A DNA stretch of 10,530 nucleotides, taken from contig JBAYJT010000050.1 in NCBI GenBank assembly GCA_041664965.1, forward strand, positions 1 to 10,530. The letters run 5' to 3'. The notes under the pieces were generated by a model. The model was not told the origin of the DNA. It ran no database searches and was given only the letters and a program-made list of their open reading frames with translations. The translations under genes and the position numbers were made by a program. Positions 5,840 to 10,530 of this stretch are shown here, piece by piece. The DNA comes from JBAYJT01 sp041664965 (GTDB lineage Bacteria > Pseudomonadota > Gammaproteobacteria > UBA9339). The stretch's first letter is position 1. Every line of letters starts with the position of its first letter.

Positions 5840-6799
5840 TTAACCCCCAGCAAGAAAGAGATACTTTTGTACGTCTAACGCTGCGCGGCAGCCGGAAGCA
5901 GAGGCGTTGATGGCTTGGCGGTAAGTTGGATCGGCAACATCTCCGGCCGCAAATACACCAGGAATGTTGGTCATGGTTGAGTATTCATTTTGATTATTGA
6001 CTAGCAAATAGCCGTTTTTCATTGTTAAATATTTTTGAAAAATTTCTGTATTGGGTTTGTGTCCAATGGCAATGAATACGCCAGTTACAGCTAGATTTTT
6101 AATGCTTTTATTTTGTAAATTTTGAACGCGAAGGCCATTTACGCCTGTAGCATCGCCCAGAATTTCTGTCACCACAGAGTTCCACTCTATTTTAATTTTA
6201 TTCTCTTTAACTTTGGAAAGTAGCTGCTCAACGAGGATTGGCTCGGCGCGAAATTCACTTCGGCGATGGATTAGAGTCACTTCGGAAGCGATTTCAGATA
6301 AATAAAGCGCTTCTTCCACGGCCGTGCTACCGCCGCCAACTACTGCAACTTTTTTACCTTTATAAAAAAAACCATCGCAAGTTGCGCAAGCCGAAACGCC
6401 GCGTCCCATAAATTCTTTTTCAGAAGGTAAGCCTAAATAACGTGCTGAAGCCCCGGTTGCTATGATTAAAGCATCGCAAGTGTAAGAAGAAGCTTCGCCT
6501 TGTATAAAAAATGGCCTTTGCATTAGGTCGACAGATGTAATTTGATCCGTAATTACTTCAGTGGCAAAGCGTTTAGCGTGATTTAAAAGATTATCCATGA
6601 GCTCGCTGCCCAAAATTCCATTTACCGCTCCTGGCCAATTATCGACTTCTGTGGTGGTAATTAGCTGTCCACCTGGCGTATTGCCGGTGATTAAAACTGG
6701 TTTTAAATTAGCTCTGGCTGCATATAGCGCTGCTGTGCAGCCGGCCGGGCCTGAGCCGAGGATAATTAAGTTGTAATTTAGTGGTGTAGTATTTTGCAT
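5840..6799 (-). CDS. trxB: Thioredoxin reductase (NADPH, FAD-dependent)
   Basis: Cytoplasmic flavoenzyme that passes electrons from NADPH through FAD and a redox-active disulfide to thioredoxin, supplying ribonucleotide reductase and protein disulfide repair. At 319 residues it is full length for the low-molecular-weight bacterial type. Visible motifs: FAD dinucleotide site GSGPAG (15-20); GGQLITTTEVDNWPG (about 43-57); redox pair C138-A-T-C141 followed by Asp142; NADPH site VVGGGSTA (153-160); HRR (178-180), which binds the NADPH 2'-phosphate; and the FAD-contacting GVFAAGDVAD (281-290) with YRQ just after. The ATG at 6799 places GSGPAG at the usual distance from the start; no clear Shine-Dalgarno is seen in the A-rich leader. 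It converges with the Ser-rich cluster and diverges from the next gene. Nothing suggests it works with either neighbour. Confidence 0.97.
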   Translation of the reverse strand: MQNTTPLNYNLIILGSGPAGCTAALYAARANLKPVLITGNTPGGQLITTTEVDNWPGAVNGILGSELMDNLLNHAKRFATEVITDQITSVDLMQRPFFIQGEASSYTCDALIIATGASARYLGLPSEKEFMGRGVSACATCDGFFYKGKKVAVVGGGSTAVEEALYLSEIASEVTLIHRRSEFRAEPILVEQLLSKVKENKIKIEWNSVVTEILGDATGVNGLRVQNLQNKSIKNLAVTGVFIAIGHKPNTEIFQKYLTMKNGYLLVNNQNEYSTMTNIPGVFAAGDVADPTYRQAINASASGCRAALDVQKYLFLAGG

Positions 6800-6871
6800 A
6801 AATTCATTTTATTTTAATATAAATTAGTAATTTCTTAATTGACTTTAGTATCTCTCTAGATTATTACTATT

Positions 6872-6900
6872 TTACCATACAAAATGGGCTAGGTTATAAA
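6872..6900 (+). promoter_or_regulatory. Possible sigma-70 promoter of the 6937 gene
   Basis: TTACCA (6872-6877), 17 nt, TATAAA (6895-6900), 36 bp before the start codon. Spacing is ideal and matches to consensus are moderate. The 137-bp divergent spacer is AT-rich, so chance matches are likely. I saw no convincing trxB promoter on the other strand. Confidence 0.4.
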
Positions 6901-6936
6901 TAGTTTTGTGCATTAATTTTAAAAGAGGTTTTTGGT

Positions 6937-7662
6937 ATGTCTACTTGTTATAAGGTTGTTAGTAAAGCTACAGATATTGTTAAAGTTGGTACGGGTTTTA
7001 TTTTAGAGGCTGCTTGGAATGCTTTAATTCTTGAGAAATTTTATCCTACATCCGAGCTTGTTCAACAATTTAAGGAGTATTCCTTCTTAGCACTAGCAGC
7101 AGGAGAGGGTTTTAGTTTGCTCGGTTCTGTAGTAACTTGGTCTATGAAATCTAAGGAAGAAAAGTCACTTGGTCATGCTAGCAGTATTAATTCCCAACTA
7201 GTAGAAATTACCGGAGAACTGAAAAATCTACAACGAACCCAAAACGTTACTGGCTTGCTTTCAGATATAAGCGGTAAGTTGGCTGCCTTGGGGGGAGCTA
7301 TACAAGTCTATTTAACTACTCATTTTAAAGATACTAGTTATGAACCAGCTAATCCGCCTGGTCTTTTTACAGCAACTTTTGCTATTAGTTTGCCGAGATC
7401 TTTGCAAGCTTTGAAAGAGGCACGTAACTTTCCAGAAGTTCTCTCGGCCTTTGTTGATTTCAGCAAATCTTTGACAGGTATTGCAGGAACCGTTGCTTTA
7501 AAATCAAACAATGAGCTAGTTACTAAAGCTTCGTTGATTGTGGGAGCAGCTGGACAGCTTGCTTCTGTTCTCAAAGAAACCTTTATGTTTGCAAAAGATT
7601 GCTGCTGCAAGTCTGAAAATTCTTATCACACCATACCAGATGGTCTGCACTCAGATATTTAG
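6937..7662 (+). CDS. Hypothetical protein with hydrophobic segments
   Basis: I do not recognise this 241-residue protein. ATG 6937 has an AGAGG ribosome site at 6924-6928, 8 nt upstream. It has no standard signal peptide but several hydrophobic or amphipathic stretches: about 18-32 (GTGFILEAAWNALIL), 49-69 (around SFLALAAGEGFSLLGSVV), 143-152, 178-188 (SLTGIAGTVAL) and 199-212 (SLIVGAAGQLASVL). The middle, 81-128, is helical-looking and polar. Three adjacent cysteines sit at 222-224 near a polar C-terminus; they could be lipidated or bind metal, but this is speculation. The composition suggests membrane association. It is followed by its own hairpin terminator and is therefore probably not in an operon with ftsY. 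It shows no relation to the Ser-rich cluster. Confidence 0.8.
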   Translation: MSTCYKVVSKATDIVKVGTGFILEAAWNALILEKFYPTSELVQQFKEYSFLALAAGEGFSLLGSVVTWSMKSKEEKSLGHASSINSQLVEITGELKNLQRTQNVTGLLSDISGKLAALGGAIQVYLTTHFKDTSYEPANPPGLFTATFAISLPRSLQALKEARNFPEVLSAFVDFSKSLTGIAGTVALKSNNELVTKASLIVGAAGQLASVLKETFMFAKDCCCKSENSYHTIPDGLHSDI

Positions 7663-7676
7663 CAAGATTGCCAATC

Positions 7677-7711
7677 AGAGGGCATCTTCGGATGCCTTCT
7701 CTAAATTTTTC
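7677..7711 (+). terminator. UUCG-loop terminator after the hypothetical gene
   Basis: AGAGGGCATC (7677-7686), TTCG loop, GATGCCTTCT (7691-7700): a 10-bp stem with one G-U pair and a very stable tetraloop. The T-run is interrupted (CTAAATTTTT), so it may be a weaker terminator. It lies between the stop codon at 7662 and ftsY. Confidence 0.7.
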
Positions 7712-7757
7712 CTTTCTATTGCCAAACCAGTCTCCATGATTGATAATTGATATCAAT

Positions 7758-8666
7758 ATGTTTAAACGACTCACCGAAGGCTTAAAGCGCACCAAGACTA
7801 ATTTTACCGCTAAGATTACTAATTTATTCGTCGGTAAAAAAGTTATCGATGCGGAGCTTTTATCTGATTTAGAAACACAGCTTCTTCTCGCTGATATTGG
7901 TGTTGGTGTTACGGAAGAAATTATAGCAGAACTTAAAAAGTGCGCTAAGGATAGTGGAATTGCTTCTACGGAAGAGGTTTTGCCAACACTTAAAAAGCAG
8001 CTTTTACACATTTTAAAACCACATGCTTTGCCGTTGGAGATTCCAAAAAATACTACACCTTATGTTATTTTAGTCGCTGGCGTGAATGGCTCTGGTAAAA
8101 CGACGACTATTGGCAAGTTGGCGCGCCTCTTAAAAAAAGCAGGCAAAGAAGTTTTATTGGCTGCGGGAGATACTTTTAGAGCTGCGGCGATTGAACAGCT
8201 ACAAATTTGGGGCGAGAGAAATAATATCTCAGTTATAGCTCAGCATGCAGGCGCCGATAGCGCTGCTGTGGCTTTTGATGCCTTGAATGCCGCCAAAGCT
8301 CGTGGCGTTGATGTTTTGATTATAGACACTGCTGGGAGGCTGCATACACAAAGTAATTTAATGGCGGAATTGAAAAAAGTCGTTAAAGTTTTGAAAAAAG
8401 TAGATCCGGAAGTTCCGCATGAAGTTTTATTGGTTTTAGATGCGGGAGTAGGGCAAAATGCTTTGAATCAAGCTCGGGAGTTTGATGCGGCGATCGGAGT
8501 GACGGGATTGGTTTTGACGAAGTTAGATGGAACGGCTAAAGGCGGTATTATTTTCGCCATTGCCAAAGCTCTTCAAAAACCAATTAGGTTTATTGGTGTT
8601 GGAGAAAAGATTGACGATTTGCAACCGTTTAATGCAGAAGAGTTTGTTGAGGCGTTGTTCGAGTAG
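7758..8666 (+). CDS. ftsY: Signal recognition particle receptor FtsY
   Basis: SRP-family GTPase that docks ribosome-SRP complexes at the inner membrane for co-translational insertion by SecYEG. From ATG 7758 it has 302 residues. An in-frame TTG at 7740 would add six (MIIDIN), but MFKRLTEGLKRT is the typical beginning of the FtsY N domain, so I prefer the ATG; no clear Shine-Dalgarno supports either. It has the NG core only: helical N domain (1 to about 95), then the G domain with P-loop GVNGSGKT (108-115), DTFRAAA (138-144), DTAGR (190-194), DAGVGQN (the DAxxGQ motif, 229-234, usually DATTGQ), TKLDG (254-258) and GVGEKIDDLQPF (280-291). The long acidic A domain of E. coli FtsY is absent, as in many bacteria; membrane binding would rest on the basic N-terminal helix. 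Upstream of ftsE-ftsX, the usual gammaproteobacterial order. Confidence 0.95.
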   Translation: MFKRLTEGLKRTKTNFTAKITNLFVGKKVIDAELLSDLETQLLLADIGVGVTEEIIAELKKCAKDSGIASTEEVLPTLKKQLLHILKPHALPLEIPKNTTPYVILVAGVNGSGKTTTIGKLARLLKKAGKEVLLAAGDTFRAAAIEQLQIWGERNNISVIAQHAGADSAAVAFDALNAAKARGVDVLIIDTAGRLHTQSNLMAELKKVVKVLKKVDPEVPHEVLLVLDAGVGQNALNQAREFDAAIGVTGLVLTKLDGTAKGGIIFAIAKALQKPIRFIGVGEKIDDLQPFNAEEFVEALFE

Positions 8667-8669
8667 GAA

Positions 8670-8697
8670 AATTGTGAATTATGAATTGTGAATTATG
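8670..8697. repeat. Tandem 14-bp repeat, two units
   Basis: AATTGTGAATTATG is present twice in direct contact (8670-8683 and 8684-8697), then AATGAGG. It starts 4 bases after the ftsY stop. Function unknown. Confidence 0.8.
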
Positions 8698-8720
8698 AAT
8701 GAGGAATGGCTTGTCGTGGT

Positions 8721-8768
8721 GTAGCCCTGAAAGGGCGGTTTAGAATAGCCCAGTCCAAGGGCTGGGTA
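8721..8768. repeat. REP-like double hairpin between ftsY and ftsE
   Basis: First hairpin GCCCT-GAA-AGGGC (8724-8736); second hairpin CCCAGTCC...GGGCTGGG (8749-8766), with one G-U pair and a tight loop. From memory, intergenic elements of the form GTAGCCCTGAAAGGGC...TAGCCCAGG...CCTGGGTA occur in unrelated bacterial phyla; I cannot check this here. There is no T-run, so it is not a standard terminator, though the structure may affect ftsY mRNA 3' stability or read-through to ftsE. Confidence 0.65.
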
Positions 8769-8789
8769 ATGTAACGGATAAAAATTGTT

Positions 8790-9482
8790 ATGAAAAAAAT
8801 TCTACAACAATTTGCTGAGCACGAAGAAATTATCAATTTCCAAAATGTTTCTAAGCGCTATACACATGGCGAAGAGGCATTGAAAGATATAAGTTTTTCT
8901 TTGAAGTTTAGCGAAATGGCATTTTTGACTGGACATTCTGGAGCAGGGAAGAGCACGCTTTTAAAGCTCATAGCTGCGATGGAAAGGCCAACTGGCGGCG
9001 AAATAATTGTTGCAGGTCAAAGTATTCGCCATCTTGCACGGCGCGGTGTTTCATCGCTTCGGCAATCTTTAGGCATGGTTTTTCAAGATCCAAATATTTT
9101 AGACCGTTATACGATTTTTGAAAATGTGGCCTTACCGCTTTTATTGCAAGATGTAAGACAGCGCGATATTGCATCTCGTGTAAGAGCGGCTTTAGATGTG
9201 GTAGGGCTTTTGGCGAAAGAAAAGCGCTATCCATATAAACTTTCCGTGGGGGAAAGGCAGCGCGTTGGTATTGCTAGAGCTATTGTGAACCATCCGCCGC
9301 TTCTTTTGGCGGATGAGCCAACTGGGAATCTAGATCCAGATTTGGCGCGTGAAATTATGGATTTATTTACAAAATTAAACGAAACTGGAATGTCGCTTTT
9401 AATAGCTACACACGATTTAAGTTTAATCGCTTCCAGATCTAACCGTATTCTCACTTTAAAAGAAGGACATTTAATCTCATGA
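8790..9482 (+). CDS. ftsE: Cell division ATP-binding protein FtsE
   Basis: ABC-type ATPase that, with FtsX, couples ATP hydrolysis at the division ring to periplasmic peptidoglycan hydrolase activation (through EnvC and amidases in E. coli). At 230 residues it is slightly longer than usual, because 13 residues precede IINFQNVSKRY, where most FtsE proteins start. Motifs: Walker A GHSGAGKST (48-56), Q-loop Q99 in MVFQDPNILD, signature LSVGERQRVGIARA (151-164), Walker B LLLADEP (171-177), D-loop GNLD (179-182), switch His208 (ATHD). The signature has Val where FtsE normally has Gly (LSGGE). Start ATG 8790 has only a weak GGAT 11 nt upstream. The stop overlaps the ftsX start by 4 bp (ATGA at 9479-9482), indicating translational coupling. 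LolD-type transporters are similar, but the ftsY/ftsX context decides for FtsE. Confidence 0.95.
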   Translation: MKKILQQFAEHEEIINFQNVSKRYTHGEEALKDISFSLKFSEMAFLTGHSGAGKSTLLKLIAAMERPTGGEIIVAGQSIRHLARRGVSSLRQSLGMVFQDPNILDRYTIFENVALPLLLQDVRQRDIASRVRAALDVVGLLAKEKRYPYKLSVGERQRVGIARAIVNHPPLLLADEPTGNLDPDLAREIMDLFTKLNETGMSLLIATHDLSLIASRSNRILTLKEGHLIS

Positions 9483-10471
9483 GCGGATTTTTTAGGAAAA
9501 ATGCAAGAAAACATCGTTTAGCTATATTGGCTGCAGCTTTGCGCCGAGATAAAAAGAAAAATTTTCTTCTTACCTATGTTGGACGTCATTTTAGCGCGGC
9601 CTTGACGAGTTTAGATCGCCTAATTTGTACACCTGTCGCGAGTTTGCTAACAATAGCTGTGATTGCTATCGCTTTGTCTTTGCCAGTTGGACTTTATGTG
9701 CTTTTGCAAAATGCGAAATACTTAGGCGAAAATTTGGATCGTGGCACGCAAATTTCTTTGTATATCAAGAAAAATGCTGAAGCTTCAGACGTTAAAGAGT
9801 TGATTTCTAAATACCAAAATGATCCTCAAATTGCCGACGTGCGCTATATTTCGGCAGAAGATGGGCTTTTAGAACTACAAAAAAGCATTGATGTAACTAA
9901 TATTTTGGCTGAGTTAAAAGAGAATCCGTTGCCGGCAGTTGTAGTCATTACTCCAAAACCCAAGTTTAGTGCGCCTCTGGAAGTAGAAAGTTTGTTAAAC
10001 AACGCAAAAGCGGAAAGCGTGGTTGAAATGGTGCGAGTTGACAGGGTGTGGTTGGAACGGCTGTATTATATTATTAATTTGGGTAAACAGTGTGTTATAG
10101 CTTTATTTGCGCTTTTCGCTATTAGCGTAGTTTTAATTATAGGCAATACTATTCGTTTGGCTATGCAAAATGCGCGTACGGAAATTTCAGTTTTGAAATT
10201 AATTGGTGCGACGGATGCTTATGTGCGGCGACAATTTCTTTATACGGGTTTTTACTATGGTTTATTGAGCAGCATGCTTTCTTGGGTCATAGTTACAGGA
10301 ACTTTGCTTTGGTTAGCTGATCCTGTGCGACGTTTGGCGCTGACTTATGGCAGTAGTTTTGCTCTTAGAACTTTAGATTGGCATGGTATTATAGTTCTTT
10401 GGGGGATTGGCGTTGTTTTAGGGCTATGCGGCGCATGGTTGGCTGTCGGTCGACATTTACGCAAAAATTAG
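9479..10471 (+). CDS. ftsX: Cell division protein FtsX
   Basis: Inner-membrane partner of FtsE. Its periplasmic domain relays ATPase state to cell-wall hydrolase activators during septation. 330 residues, normal for gammaproteobacteria. Topology from hydrophobicity: basic cytoplasmic N-terminus (1-51, KKK and RR clusters), helix 1 (about 52-76), periplasmic domain (77-202, including QISLYIKKNAEASDVKEL and YISAEDGL), helix 2 (203-222), cytoplasmic loop with the family motif EISVLKLIGATDAYVRRQF (235-253), helix 3 (255-280), helix 4 (302-324), basic C-terminus. The four-helix FtsX/MacB-type layout and the motif make the call secure. The start overlaps the end of ftsE by 4 bp. No terminator is visible between its stop and the window end. 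Confidence 0.95.
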   Translation: MSGFFRKNARKHRLAILAAALRRDKKKNFLLTYVGRHFSAALTSLDRLICTPVASLLTIAVIAIALSLPVGLYVLLQNAKYLGENLDRGTQISLYIKKNAEASDVKELISKYQNDPQIADVRYISAEDGLLELQKSIDVTNILAELKENPLPAVVVITPKPKFSAPLEVESLLNNAKAESVVEMVRVDRVWLERLYYIINLGKQCVIALFALFAISVVLIIGNTIRLAMQNARTEISVLKLIGATDAYVRRQFLYTGFYYGLLSSMLSWVIVTGTLLWLADPVRRLALTYGSSFALRTLDWHGIIVLWGIGVVLGLCGAWLAVGRHLRKN

Positions 10472-10475
10472 TTGT

Positions 10476-10530
10476 ATGAATACATTAGAAGTAAATCAAA
10501 CCTTAAATCGTCTCGAAATCGCCAAGGAGC
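10476..10530 (+). CDS. Possible start of a downstream gene (3' end missing)
   Basis: ATG 10476, 4 bp after the ftsX stop, opens a frame that stays open to the window edge for 18 codons (MNTLEVNQTLNRLEIAKE). The tight spacing suggests an operon with ftsX. Only TTAG precedes it as a possible ribosome site. The residues do not resemble the start of RpoH, which often follows ftsX. With so few codons this could be chance. Confidence 0.35.
   Translation, partial: MNTLEVNQTLNRLEIAKE

Noticed and set aside
7740..7742. TTG at 7740 as the ftsY start
   Set aside because: The ATG at 7758 gives the typical FtsY N-terminus (MFKRL); the added MIIDIN is not family-like.
7538..8011. ORFs at 7538-7750 (+) and 7583-8011 (-)
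   Set aside because: Both overlap two well-supported genes in other frames and cross the UUCG terminator.
8968..9514. Minus-strand ORFs at 8968-9234 and 9227-9514
   Set aside because: They are antisense to ftsE with no coding features.

Overview
The window reads as a gammaproteobacterial chromosome segment of moderate to low GC. The ftsY-ftsE-ftsX order is typical of that class. A Legionella/Coxiella-like (Legionellales) origin is my best guess, from protein style, the Ser/Thr/Pro-rich paralogues and PmrA-box-like promoters. No marker gene here fixes the taxon.

Left half (1-5764, + strand): four consecutive genes of one paralogous family that I do not recognise. The first lacks its 5' end at the window edge. 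Each protein combines one to three copies of a roughly 110-135-residue module with long Ser/Thr/Pro/Ala-rich, presumably disordered linkers. The module has an N-terminal 'AWLxxFF'-like helix, a central 'YEIxF' strand and a C-terminal 'IxIPxxMY' or 'SCVR' end. The last two proteins also share a tail motif (GxGxF[ST]xPK...TEMT). The three complete genes each have their own promoter, all four have a near-identical terminator, and the intergenic DNA is itself duplicated, so each gene looks like a separate transcription unit made by tandem duplication. The promoters share two TTAAT-like half-sites 10 nt upstream of the -10, with the 6-5-6 geometry of PmrA boxes. Two of the spacers carry a 61-bp palindromic element that is absent from the third.

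Middle (5788-7662): trxB (thioredoxin reductase) lies on the minus strand, converging on the cluster across a perfect 13-bp-stem bidirectional terminator. Diverging from it is an unrecognised 241-residue protein with several hydrophobic stretches, followed by a UUCG-loop terminator.

Right half (7758-10530): ftsY, ftsE and ftsX. FtsY is the signal-recognition-particle receptor GTPase. FtsE (ATPase) and FtsX (four-helix membrane protein) form the complex that controls septal peptidoglycan hydrolysis; their genes overlap by 4 bp. A tandem 14-bp repeat and a REP-like double hairpin separate ftsY from ftsE. A possible new reading frame opens after ftsX and runs off the window; it does not look like the rpoH often found there.

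The most novel content is the multi-copy Ser-rich cluster: candidate secreted or host-interacting proteins, evolving by domain duplication and linker slippage. No sequence here proves secretion.
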